A stretch of DNA of 64,000 bases from JANQQC01 sp965262255 (GCA_965262255.1 OZ253505.1:1550001-1614000), one strand, 5' to 3'; shown: positions 50,098 through 59,248, numbered from the stretch's first letter. Notes: generated by a model not told the origin, from the letters alone. Numbers and translations are program-made.

Positions 50098-50640
50098 ATG
50101 AAGGCATGGGAAGAAAAATTATCGACGGCGGAATTGCTAGTCTCAACCGAGGGAGGGCGAATACCGCATCAAGAGCATCTAAAAACCGCGATTGGCGATG
50201 CCTACTTTGCGGTTTTTCACGGTCTACAAACCATGTGCGCTAACTGCTTTATCGGCGAAGAGAACGATCCGGAAACATCTGACAAGGCTTGGCTTGAAGC
50301 GTATCGTTCTCTAAAACATGGGGTCATTTATAGTGCTTGTCTGCATCCAGATCTAGTGTTTTTCCCTGATCATATTCGCTCGCTCGCAGAAAGTATCGCC
50401 TATCTGCAAGACGCTCGACAATCAATAGAATATCATCCGCGGACAATTGTTGATCTTGAAAATACTAAGACATGTGTTCGTTTGGCCAAACAGAGCCTTA
50501 AAAGCATGAGAGAAGGAAAAAAGAAGGATCGTATCGCCTTCTCTGCTTGGGTGGCCTTCGAAAGAAAAGGAGGCGTAGCAGATGCAAGAAAACGCGCAAG
50601 GTCAAAAAACCCCGATGCTCTAGAATTAGATAAAAAATGA
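50098..50640 (+). CDS. HEPN-like domain protein
   Basis: 180 residues from ATG 50098 (the frame is open from 50071). Helical, with AYFAVFHGLQTMCANCFIGE and WLEAYRSLKHGV, a pattern seen in HEPN-like proteins. The putative motif is RxxxH (RSLKH), one residue shorter than the canonical Rx4-6H, so RNase activity is uncertain. The C-terminal 40 residues are Lys/Arg-rich. It is paired with the small gene at 49825, and the whole module was duplicated around the IS5-like element. Confidence 0.6.
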   Translation: MKAWEEKLSTAELLVSTEGGRIPHQEHLKTAIGDAYFAVFHGLQTMCANCFIGEENDPETSDKAWLEAYRSLKHGVIYSACLHPDLVFFPDHIRSLAESIAYLQDARQSIEYHPRTIVDLENTKTCVRLAKQSLKSMREGKKKDRIAFSAWVAFERKGGVADARKRARSKNPDALELDKK

Positions 50641-51014
50641 CATAGTCCTACTCAAAATGGCGAGTTCGTTGATGTTATTGCCAGCTACTTGGGTAAAGGA
50701 TAGTCAGAGATGTTTGTCTACCTTTCAAGCTTTGGTTTTGTTAAAGTTAGACGCACTCTACTTCATTATTCGGCGTACTGCAAATTTGGGACGCGGCGAT
50801 CCTGAACGCAGGTTGAATAATAGCACCAAACAATTGTTGCCGAGGGCTTTTGGTCGTTACTATGAAGCATCTGAGCTATAGAATAGCGAAGTGCGAAAGA
50901 AAAACCCCGCCAAACTTCATTAGTGCCAGAAGCAGATTTCTTGTGCGAAATTATGGACAAACCGCTACATTTATTTATGCTTGAGCAACTCCTATACAGG
51001 TCTCAGGATTAAGT
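50641..51014. other. Intergenic
   Basis: No convincing gene. A short frame at 50657-50881 has no family features. Confidence 0.4.
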
Positions 51015-51735
51015 ATGCATCAGGATATAGAAACATTAAGACAATTTTACTCGAAGCCGCTAGGTTCGGCAGTAGCGACAATTCTTGCCGAACGTGTCTC
51101 TGACCTATGGGCAAGTACAAAAGGTCTGAATGTACTAGGGGTAGTGTACCCATTACCAGTGCTACCCCCGTTCACGAAAGCAAAAAGATGTATTGCGTTG
51201 ATGCTTGCTACTCAAGGATCTGTACCTTGGTCAGAACCAGGTCGGGGTGTAGCCTCAACTCTTGCCGACGAGGCAAGAACTCCCTTTTGCCGATGGCATG
51301 TTTGAGAGAGTTATAGTGCTACGTGGAATTGAAGAGGCAGACTCAATGAAACAAACTATTCGAGAGTTATGGCGCATAATGGCAGCAAATGGACGAATTA
51401 TTGTGGCAAGTACAAACAGACTCGGTCTCCGGACACGAGCCGAGTCTACACTGTTCGGCCACGGTCGATCGTGGGCGCGCCGTCAGTTGATTTCTTTACT
51501 GTCATATCTGTTTCGGATAACCGCTGCGACCAATGTAGTGTTCATGCTACCACTACGATGGCAACTTATAACAGACCCGGCGAATGCTTGGGAGAGAGTA
51601 GGGTCAATCCTTTGGTCGAACTTTGTCGGAGTAGTTTTGATTGAGGCGATTAAGAAACAGTATATTGAACCGAGTGTGGCGAAAGGAGCATCAGTACTAG
51701 ATTTACTTCCAATCAGAAGACCTGCAGTTTCATGA
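51015..51735 (+). pseudogene. SAM-dependent methyltransferase-like pseudogene
   Basis: About 90% similar to the intact gene at 53117-53860. The frame breaks in CTCCCTTTTGCC (about 51280), which has one T more than CTCCCTTTGCC in the intact copy. The second half then runs on in another frame to a TGA at 51733. Apart from the slip the sequence is well conserved, so inactivation is recent. Confidence 0.92.
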
Positions 51736-51916
51736 GATAGTCAAACGTCTACTAGATACAGAGTGTTACATTAGGCGTTTATATATTTAACTTCGCGCTT
51801 TAGCGAATACGTGGTATAATGCGAACAAGTCAACTCCGACACACTTAACTGTTATCAGAACTCTAGAGCAACCCGCGATTTGCACGAAGGTTGCGCTTAA
51901 AGCAATCAATGTGTGA

Positions 51917-52189
51917 CTAGCCAAAGATCGCTGGCTTTATAATCACTTCTTAGAACAGATTAACAAGCACTACGATGACATTAAAGAGACATTAGGCCTG
52001 TATGACTGTTTTGGTATTCTAACAGATTTACGCAAAAACGACGAAGTGCTAGCGCGATATAATGTTTCGTCACAACGTTTCGTATTGAAACGCTTATGCA
52101 ATGCCTTCAAGAGATTCTATAAGAAAGAAGGCGGCAAACCTAGATTTAAGGGATTGAATCGCAAGATTAGATCTGCTAAGAATAGCTAA
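51917..52189 (+). pseudogene. N-terminal remnant of a TnpB/OrfB protein, different family
   Basis: A 90-codon stretch, without a start and preceded by a TGA, encodes DRWLYNHFLEQINKHYDD, LTDLRKNDEVLARYNV and RFYKKEGGKPRFKG, the characteristic N-terminal part of IS605-type TnpB. The RuvC and zinc-finger parts are absent. It is not closely similar to the intact TnpB at 57947. Confidence 0.8.
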
Positions 52190-52341
52190 GTTACATCTGA
52201 TCTACTCCCTAATCATAAGTTCCTCCGACAATTTCCTTTGCTGTGAGAAAATTTTTTCTCGAATACCACGATGTTCCCTTGCACAAAATCCAAATTAGTG
52301 TTAATTGTTACCTGTAAGGAGCTTAGCCGGGAGCAACCTTT

Positions 52342-52491
52342 ATGACAGAAGATGAAAAATGGCAAAAGAACTGGGCTGATCACCAGAAGTTGTTTGAACG
52401 CGTTAAGGAAACGGGTTTTTGGACAAAATTTGGTGCCATCGCTACACCAACTACCGTTATAATTATGGGAGTATTAAACCTGATTTTCTGA
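52342..52491 (+). CDS. 49-residue membrane peptide
   Basis: ATG 52342 with GGGAG seven bases upstream. A charged N-terminal half (MTEDEKWQKNW, then HQKLFERVKETG) is followed by a hydrophobic segment ending GVLNLIF. Single predicted membrane helix. No family recognised. It sits between a TnpB remnant and a MITE. Confidence 0.4.
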   Translation: MTEDEKWQKNWADHQKLFERVKETGFWTKFGAIATPTTVIIMGVLNLIF

Positions 52492-52525
52492 ATAACTTTG
52501 GGGTTGGTACATGTAACAAAATAAA

Positions 52526-52700
52526 AGCGATTATATACCTATTTAGCCATTATCACTTTTCTCTATACCATTCACCTAATGGATACTGTGATCATAGCGT
52601 TACATCGGGATTTGTTCCGATGAACAAGCAGGAAATTACGCAGAAGCCTTTATCAACGGTAAGTTGAGCGAAAAATGGCTAAATAGGTATATAGTCGCTA
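52526..52700. mobile_element. 175-bp MITE with GCGAYTATATACC ends
   Basis: Terminal inverted repeats AGCGATTATATACCTATTTA and its near-perfect complement at the right end, flanked by AAAATAAA on both sides (52518-52525 and 52701-52708). The interior differs from the copy at 43149, so it is a sister family sharing ends. Confidence 0.9.
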
Positions 52701-52727
52701 AAATAAAACCTTGGCCATCAGTTTATC

Positions 52728-53006
52728 TCATGCGTCTTGATCGTCATGATTACGAACATTGTGTGGACGTGTCGATTTAGGTCGAGGCTGCTTCTTCCAT
52801 CTGTTCAACGTCGAAAATGGAATACCCACTATTGCCGCTGCGGCCTTTACCGTTCGGCTGCCATCGCATAATTTTAACCACAGCGCCACCATACGTTCTC
52901 GATGGGCGGCCTGTTCGTCAAGCGTCAAGCAACGAATACCTGCCGTGTCGTAACGCCGCTCCGTTATTTCTTTTTCTTCAACAGTATTTTGTGGTAATAT
53001 GGACAT
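52728..53006 (-). pseudogene. N-terminal HTH fragment of a family B-like transposase
   Basis: 92 codons: RRYDTAGIRCLTLDEQAAHRE and VKAAAAIVGIPFSTLNRWKKQP align with the first ~95 residues of the 44829 transposase. It stops after NHDDQDA and the catalytic core is absent. The HTH is free of lesions, so a retained DNA-binding peptide is possible but unproven. A MITE abuts its 3' end and the methyltransferase gene lies upstream in the opposite direction. Confidence 0.65.
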
Positions 53007-53116
53007 GGAAGGTCTACTGCTCGTTGGATTTGATTGAATCTAAAGTATGGACAATTTTTTTCCTTTGTAAAGATGTTATTTTGGTTCCATTTGTCCTGAG
53101 TGAGAACAGATTAAGT

Positions 53117-53860
53117 ATGCATCAGGATATAGAAACATTACGACAATTTTACTCGAAGCCGATAGGTTCGGCAGTAGCGACAATTCTTGCCGAACGCGTC
53201 TCTGACCTATGGGCGAGTACAAAAGGTCTGAACGTACTAGGTGTAGGGTACCCGTTACCAGTGCTACCCCCGTTCACGAAAGCAAAAAGATGTATTGCGT
53301 TGATGCCTGCTACCCAAGGAGCTGTACCTTGGTCAGAACCAGGTCGGGGTGTTGCCTCAACGCTTTCCGACGAGGCAAGAACTCCCTTTGCCGACGGTAT
53401 GTTTGAGAGAGTCATAGTGCTGCATGGAATTGAAGAGGCAGACTCGATGAAACAAACTATTCGAGAGTTATGGCGCATAATGGCTCCAAATGGACGAATT
53501 ATCGTAGCAAGTGCAAACAGACACGGTCTCTGGACACGGGCAGAGTCTACACCGTTCGGCCACGGTCGATCGTGTACACGCCATCAGTTGTTTTCTTTAC
53601 TGTCAGATCTGTTTCGGATAACCGCTTCGACCAATGCTGTGTTCATGCCACCACTAAAATGGAAACTTATAACTGATGCGGCGAGTGCTTGGGAGAGAGT
53701 AGGGTCAATCCTTTGGCCGAACTTTGGCGGAGCAGTTTTGATTGAGGCAGTTAAGAAACAGTATATTGAACCGAGTGTGGCGAAAGGAGCTTCAGTACTA
53801 GATTTACTTCCAATCACAAGGCCTGCAGTTTCAAGAGATAGTCAAACCTCAACTAGATAG
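53117..53860 (+). CDS. SAM-dependent methyltransferase-like protein
   Basis: 247 residues from ATG 53117, which aligns with the start of the sister copy; a longer frame from 52817 runs through the IS fragment and is not supported. LRELWRIMAPNGRIIVAS-like sequence (IRELWRIMAPNGRIIVASANR) marks the methyltransferase fold, and GRSCTRHQL, MPPLKWKLI and AWERVGSILWP resemble a proteobacterial class I methyltransferase family often found near glyoxalase II genes. The substrate is unknown. This is the intact member of a duplicated pair. Confidence 0.8.
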   Translation: MHQDIETLRQFYSKPIGSAVATILAERVSDLWASTKGLNVLGVGYPLPVLPPFTKAKRCIALMPATQGAVPWSEPGRGVASTLSDEARTPFADGMFERVIVLHGIEEADSMKQTIRELWRIMAPNGRIIVASANRHGLWTRAESTPFGHGRSCTRHQLFSLLSDLFRITASTNAVFMPPLKWKLITDAASAWERVGSILWPNFGGAVLIEAVKKQYIEPSVAKGASVLDLLPITRPAVSRDSQTSTR

Positions 53861-54406
53861 AGAGTGTTGCATTACTTTGAAGACTTATCCTCTATGAGGC
53901 TAAACTAAAAAAGTAGATAAAGTTACATTTATGGGAAGTATAGGGAATGAAACTCAGTTTTAAGGGCAAAATCTCTTGGCGTAGAACGGAATTTGAGATT
54001 TTCTACTCAAATTTTCAAGTTTTCAGGCAGTTACTCATAATTGTGGGTAACAAATCGTAGCAATAGTTGATGGAATCAATGCAAGAGTATCATGAACAAT
54101 GATTTTTTCGTTTTGCCTCTAACAAATTGTTGACATCAGGCTAGATCGCATAATTAGATTCGTGGTAGAAAAAGATACCATGATTGCGCGATCATATAAT
54201 GACTATGTATCTGGTGAATGATTCCGAACACTCTATAGAACGATCAAATGCAAGCATTAGGTCACCACAATTATTTTGCGCCAGCGTGTTGCACGGGAAC
54301 GTTTTTGAGTATGTTCCTGCAGCCTGTTCTCCTATGACTCGCCAGCAGTATGCCGTCCTATTTCCACGAACGAATTCGTCATCCGCATAAGCATGATTAA
54401 CAAATT
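53861..54406. other. Intergenic
   Basis: No gene recognised. A short frame at 54184-54390 lacks support. Confidence 0.4.
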
Positions 54407-54535
54407 GAAACTGTTGCGAAAGACAAAGTCATTATAAGAATGTGGACGATTGTGTATTTGTCTAGACACGGGCAAAAATGTTTGTTCGTTCCTATCTCTA
54501 TAACATGCCAATCCCGTATTGCATGCACGGGTTGC

Positions 54536-54655
54536 GATAGAATCCCGTGGTAGTTCGTTGGTGAAGAATAATTGTGAGTGACTCGCAGGAAACTATAGGG
54601 TATTATCAAGAGAGTTCGGAACTGTATAAAAGGTCGTCTAGTCAACTATATTATC
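54536..54655 (+). repeat. Solo omega-RNA-like repeat (inverted copy at 63286)
   Basis: About 120 bp matching 63286-63405 in reverse complement, from GCGATAGAATCCCGTG through AAGAGAGTTCGGAACTGTAT to the end AACTATATTATCGC. The GAGAGCTCRGAACCGT core also occurs in the right end of the TnpB element (59190 region). No intact TnpB gene is attached. Confidence 0.6.
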
Positions 54656-54741
54656 GCACGAAATGACTAGTAGCAGAAGAATAGTAAATGGGGTAAGAAT
54701 TAGTATTTTCGCATCTGTTGGACTAGAAAAGGACAGTTGTT

Positions 54742-55173
54742 ATGGACAATATCATACATAAGCTGCTGATGGAGCGCCCTGCCGTTGCTGGTAGCGATTT
54801 ATTGAAGTTCAAGGACTTGATAGATTTCAAGACGATATCGGAAATGGTGGAATCTAAGTTACGTTTGAAACAATTACAGTCCGGTTTTCCTGTAGAAGGA
54901 ATGATCAAGGCAACCTTCTTGTCAAACTTTTTCTACATATCGGATAGAGATTTGGAGCGAAAATTACAAAATCAAGCAGATTTTGGAATATTTTGTGGGA
55001 TGTATCATAACGTAGATTTTCCCGGTCATATGACTTTGTGTAAGTTTCGTAATGACTTGGTCGATATAGGCCTTCTAGAGAACGTGTTTAACGAAATCAA
55101 CGCACAGTTAGAAGCCGGCTGTTTAGATGTCAAAAATGAAACGATCGTGGTTTTAGATGCAACATTTAATTAA
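54742..55173 (+). pseudogene. IS5/IS1182-like transposase, N-terminal fragment
   Basis: 143 codons from ATG 54742. FPVEGMIKATFLSNFFYISDRDLERKLQNQADFGIFCG and MTLCKFRNDLVDIGL are typical of the N-terminal domain of IS5-like transposases. It ends at VVLDATFN, right after the first catalytic Asp; the rest is gone. A GAAACTGTTGCGAAAGAC end at 54407 matches the ends of the 150-bp MITEs, so this may be the relic of their parent element. Confidence 0.75.
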
Positions 55174-55321
55174 AGTCCTACTTTTGCCCTTGAGGATTCC
55201 AACAGATGTCCTCAAATTCTGTTACGATACCAAAGAAGCTAGCGTGTTGCGTTGGGTATGCAACTACTCGCCTACGAAAACATTCTAACTTACATTAGAA
55301 CTTACCGTGCCTTAGCATACA

Positions 55322-55477
55322 GACATACAAAGAGTCCTCAAAGGTAACGAGTTGCATTTAGATCGTACTACAAGTTCCAGTATTGAAGATCGGCTTAATC
55401 AAATCGAGAGGGTAACCTTATTTGGCCCTCGCCAAATTGGTAAAACAACGCTCGCCAATTCTTATTTTGTACTGTAG
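55322..55477 (+). pseudogene. Fragment of an AAA-type ATPase (Walker A part)
   Basis: An open stretch of 52 codons ends ERVTLFGPRQIGKTTLANSYF and then a stop. GPRQIGKTT is the Walker A loop of the AAA_14/DUF4143 ATPases. The stop is created by the sequence CTGTAGGATTAAGTC, which is the start of an IS256-type left end, so the gene was cut by an insertion. No start codon context is evident. Confidence 0.7.
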
Positions 55478-55690
55478 GATTAAGTCGGGAAATTCAAATT
55501 TTGGGGAAAAGCGTTTTCAGAGGTTATTAAAATCCCCTGAAAACGCTTTTCGCGTTCAAGCGCTCCGCAAAAATCGTCTTAACTCCTATTAGGAGCGTAT
55601 CAATGAGCATAGAAGATTATAAGCGTCAACGAGATGCGATAGGAGTTACAAGACAATACAAGCAGAGTTTTGGCAGTCAAAGCAATCTAT
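55471..55690 (+). mobile_element. IS256-type left-end remnant with hairpin
   Basis: GTAGGATTAAGTCGGGAAAT resembles the ends of the IS256 element at 31977-33275. AAAAGCGTTTTCAG (55507-55520) and CTGAAAACGCTTTT (55537-55550) form a perfect 14-bp hairpin, at the position where the 31977 element has one. A short ATG frame at 55603 (MSIEDYKRQRDAI) resembles the start of the IS256 transposase and soon stops. Confidence 0.6.
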
Positions 55691-55747
55691 AGTTCTGTTT
55701 CTTGAAAAAACTTGCTCATTCAGTTAGAAACTGAAATTGAAAACGAA

Positions 55748-56305
55748 GGGAATTCTATACTTATTGACACCAAAACGAGAAAAAGAGCACATACACAAAG
55801 GGCGGCTTCATGCGATACACTCCTATACCAACGGAGTAACCAGTAGACTATACGAAAATTCTCAGGTTAGCCAACCACTCGAAAATTCCTGTACAACTCA
55901 TCCGCTACTATGCCTATCGGTATTTGTGACCTTGAAGTTTCATTTTTCGCAACTTGGTTCTGTGCTTTGTGTCGCTTTACGCACTGGCTCTTACATTTGG
56001 TTTGCCCTCCCTTAGAATGGTTCATTACCAACGTTTGTTACCCAAGAGCGAACTTACAAATTTTCTTCAATATTGAGAACTCATTTCATTTTTTAAATTT
56101 TTTCTTTAAAGGTTTAACGAACTGAGGTATAGAGGAAGTCATCATATATCCTGAAAGGAGAAGTCTCATGGGACTTGAGGCTAGTTGTTCAGTTCGGAGA
56201 TATTGTGTTTGAGAGAACTAGTTACCCTCTAAAGAAGGGTGATAGGTCGAGAGCTCAGAACCGTATACCTGTGACACGCAATGTGTCAATAAGTATATAA
56301 TTCCC
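55748..56305 (+). mobile_element. Non-autonomous TnpB element (tnpB deleted, omega-RNA end kept)
   Basis: 558 bp, with ends GGGAATTCTATACTTATTGA and (complement) GGGAATTATATACTTATTGA. Flanking 8-mers AAAACGAA and AATACGAA match at 7 of 8. It is collinear with 57530-59253, but 1169 bp of tnpB are missing between two AGTT tetranucleotides (57970 and 59139 in the complete element), joined here at 56191. The upstream non-coding region and start codon are retained. Confidence 0.88.
56191..56305 (+). ncRNA. Presumed omega-RNA of the deleted element
   Basis: It matches the 3' end of the intact tnpB locus with few changes. GAGAGCTCAGAACCGTATAC is identical and the TGACAC-loop-GTGTCA hairpin keeps its stem while the loop changes (GCAAC to GCAAT). 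Known TnpB guide RNAs derive from this position, with the guide lying just beyond the right end. Expression not shown. Confidence 0.55.
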
Positions 56306-56536
56306 AATACGAAACTTCTTCTTTCGATACTTGCAAAACATCCTGCAATATAGTATTAACTATAGAATCTGCAGATCGGCGAAAGTGTTCCTATATCCAT
56401 TGAACCCCAACAGTAAAGGCTTTTTCAAACTCTATGTGCCGAAGCTTAGCAATGTTTAAAACACCACTTCCAATAATCGTCGGGTAGAGCAGGTATTTTG
56501 AGGAATAGATTCAAGTCTATGAGAGGAATCGCCCTG

Positions 56537-57430
56537 ATGTCTTTATTGAGAAGTGTTGTTTTGAGTTATGGCATCTTGCTATCTGTCGATTACGCATACG
56601 CACATATAGGTGTTCTGGATAGTGATGGTTGCCACATTGATGAATCCATAGGTGAATATCATTGCCATCGTGTGCGCGATTCACCAATTTTACCAGAGCC
56701 AAGTCAAGAATCAGATACACTTGATAGAAAACATGATCGTGAAGTACCTGATGCCAATTCGTGGAAGAATATAGGAAGCTTGGGTTATGCATCATTGGGA
56801 GTGTTTGGTGAGGTGGGATTAGGTTTTGGAGAGATGAACTTCCACGGAGCAGACCAAACTTGTCTCGTTGAACACAATGGAGGTTTGGCCCCACAAACCT
56901 GCAATTTGTCTGCTAGAGTAATGGATTTTGGTGCTTACGGAGAATCAAATATAGGGCTTTTTGACATAGATCTCGACAGTGATATCTACAGTGTTTTCGT
57001 TGGTGCAGAAATCGGTACTGCAACTACCTTGGGAGGGAAGTTCTACAATTGTTACGATGGGACATGGGATTGGTTGCTGGATTCGGATTATTATGATCAA
57101 CCGGAAAGAAATAGGCACTACAAGTGTAGTGAACCATACGGTGGTCGTAGAGTTAGCGCTGGAGCGTTAAATGGATATTCTTATTTTGATATAAAGGTTG
57201 GATTTGGGCAAGTGCTTACTATCAGTGAATCACTTTTTCCAGGTATTTCCAATAGAGATTTCGGGTTTATCTATATGCTGGCAGGACAGGTCGAGTTTTC
57301 AAGTGACTGGGGAAAATATAGTAAATCTGAGTTTGGGATTGGAACAGATTATCATTTCAGTCAGCACAGCTCAATGCGGATTAAATGGACCAATCGGCGA
57401 CTAAGCTTTATTCTTCGTCGACATTTTTGA
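56537..57430 (+). CDS. Exported CH...YHCH-motif protein with predicted outer-membrane barrel, diverged copy 3
   Basis: 297 residues from ATG 56537 (GAGAGGA eight bases upstream; the frame is open from 56498). The signal peptide ends near AYA-HIG. DGCHIDESIGEYHCH keeps the metal-site pattern. The blocks SWKNIGSLGYAS, VMDFGAYGESNIGLFDI and FVGAEIG match copies 1 and 2, and it ends RLSFILRRHF. Clearly older than the 20860/40983 pair. It lies between the two TnpB elements. Confidence 0.75.
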   Translation: MSLLRSVVLSYGILLSVDYAYAHIGVLDSDGCHIDESIGEYHCHRVRDSPILPEPSQESDTLDRKHDREVPDANSWKNIGSLGYASLGVFGEVGLGFGEMNFHGADQTCLVEHNGGLAPQTCNLSARVMDFGAYGESNIGLFDIDLDSDIYSVFVGAEIGTATTLGGKFYNCYDGTWDWLLDSDYYDQPERNRHYKCSEPYGGRRVSAGALNGYSYFDIKVGFGQVLTISESLFPGISNRDFGFIYMLAGQVEFSSDWGKYSKSEFGIGTDYHFSQHSSMRIKWTNRRLSFILRRHF

Positions 57431-57946
57431 CCCACGCAAAATATGTCTGACCTAAAACTGTTGTTCACTCTCCGAGATTTGCGTGACAAAATTATAGTTT
57501 TTACTGGTTCGTTGCCTTATGATATTTTAGGGAACTATATACTTTTTGACACAAAAACGAGAAAAAGAAGGCATACAGATAGGGCGTTTTCAGGCGAATC
57601 ACTCCCATATTTGCGGATTAACCGGGAGATTATACGAAAGTTTCTACGTTAGCAAACCACTCAAAAATTTGTGTGCAACTCATCCACCACGATGCCTATC
57701 CGTATTTGTGATCTTGAAGTTTCATTTTTCGCAACTTGAATCTGTGGTTTGATTTGCTTTAAGCACCGGCTCTTTCATTTGGTTTGACCCCTTAGATGTT
57801 TCATTACCAACGATTGTCACTCAAGAGCAAACTTACAAATTTTCTTCAATATTGGGAACTCATTTCATTTTTTCAAATTTTTTCTTGCAAGATTTAACAA
57901 ACCATAGTATAAAGGAAGTTATCTATATCCTGAAAGGAGAAGTCTC

Positions 57947-59248
57947 ATGGAACTTGAGGCTAATGACTCAGTTATCGAGTCTACCACTATCATCACTCGA
58001 ACGCATACGCGCACCGCCAAACTTAGCAAGGGCGGGCACAAGAAAGTGCGTGATTTCATCGCGATGCAAGCGATTTTGTATAACAGTGCATTAGAAGAGC
58101 GAATAGATTGTTACAAAAAAACGGGTCGGTCTATCAGTTTCTATGATCAGTGTAAGTCACTAACAGAAATACGAGCTGATGATGCGGAGTACGGTAAGTA
58201 CTCAGCACTCGTTATGCGTTCTTGTCTCAATCGTTTGGATAAGGCGTTCAAGAACTGCTTTAAGCGGGTCAAAGAGGGGGCAAGAAAAATCGGTTTTCCG
58301 CGATTTAAGCCCCGTAGGCGAATGCGTTCGTTTGACTGTCCGAAAGGGAGTTTTCATCTAAGAGAACGTAAGAAAGGGTGGACTGTCAACATCAAGGGGT
58401 TTGATCCGTTCTATGTCAACGATATTCCCCAAGGTGAAATCAAGTTGGTTCGTATAGTCGTAACGGAACGTCGTGTGAATGTTCAGTTTGTGGTCACGAC
58501 GACAAATGAAGTCAAACCGTCTGATGCTTCAGTGATTGGCATAGATATGGGCGTGAACAATTTAGTGGCTCTGTCGACTGGTGAAATTGTCAAAGGCCGT
58601 AAACGGGATCTAAAGCGACAAAAGAGACTTCAGAAGAAATTGAGGGTAGAAGTCAAGAAAGACAAGGGGAAGAAAATTCCGGAACACAGGAAGGGAAAAA
58701 CGAGGGGAAGTGGATCCTATCTGAAAGCCCGAACTCGTTATGCCAAAGAATGTCAACGGGTTCGCGAAAGTGAGCACGGCTACATCCATAGAGAGACGAC
58801 GAGGATCGTTCGGTTATCTCCCAATCTAGCAATAGAAGATTTACAAATACAAAACATGACCAAGAACCCTAAGGTTGCACGAAGTATATTAGAACAGAAC
58901 TGGGGTAAGTTCGCAACTCTGCTTTCCTACAAGGCTGAAAGTGCCGGTGGTAAAGTTACGCGAGTCGATCCCAAAAACACGAGCCGGATGTGTTCTGGAT
59001 GTGGCAAGATCAAAACAGACTTGTCTCTTTCAGAACGCGTTTACTCGTGTTCTAACTGCGGTATTCAAATCGATCGCGATGTGAATGCCGCCATCAATAT
59101 CTCTCGCATTGCGAAGTCGGGCGGGAATCTACCTGGAGAGTTCGGAGATATTGTGTTTGAGAGACCTAGTGACCCTCGAAAGAGGGGTGATAGGTCGAGA
59201 GCTCAGAACCGTATACCTGTGACACGCAACGTGTCAATAAGTATATAA
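57947..59248 (+). CDS. tnpB: TnpB, RNA-guided RuvC-type nuclease
   Basis: 433 residues, intact. The N-terminal helical region (KVRDFIAMQAILYNSALEER) precedes the split RuvC domain: Asp200 in GIDMGVNN, Glu297 in AIEDLQIQNM and Asp378 in DRDVNAA. The zinc finger is CSGCG...CSNCG (Cys349, 352, 368, 371). Known TnpB proteins cut DNA opposite a guide carried by an RNA from the element's right end, helping element retention. AAAGGAGAAG precedes ATG 57947. The C-terminal ~45 residues are encoded inside the presumed omega-RNA. Confidence 0.95.
   Translation: MELEANDSVIESTTIITRTHTRTAKLSKGGHKKVRDFIAMQAILYNSALEERIDCYKKTGRSISFYDQCKSLTEIRADDAEYGKYSALVMRSCLNRLDKAFKNCFKRVKEGARKIGFPRFKPRRRMRSFDCPKGSFHLRERKKGWTVNIKGFDPFYVNDIPQGEIKLVRIVVTERRVNVQFVVTTTNEVKPSDASVIGIDMGVNNLVALSTGEIVKGRKRDLKRQKRLQKKLRVEVKKDKGKKIPEHRKGKTRGSGSYLKARTRYAKECQRVRESEHGYIHRETTRIVRLSPNLAIEDLQIQNMTKNPKVARSILEQNWGKFATLLSYKAESAGGKVTRVDPKNTSRMCSGCGKIKTDLSLSERVYSCSNCGIQIDRDVNAAINISRIAKSGGNLPGEFGDIVFERPSDPRKRGDRSRAQNRIPVTRNVSISI

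Noticed and set aside
52817..53116. N-terminal extension of the methyltransferase to 52817
   Set aside because: The extension is the reverse strand of an IS fragment; the sister copy supports ATG 53117.
55737..56125. Open frames in the leader of the TnpB elements as a possible TnpA
   Set aside because: No HUH motif or catalytic Tyr context, and frames are not conserved between the two copies.
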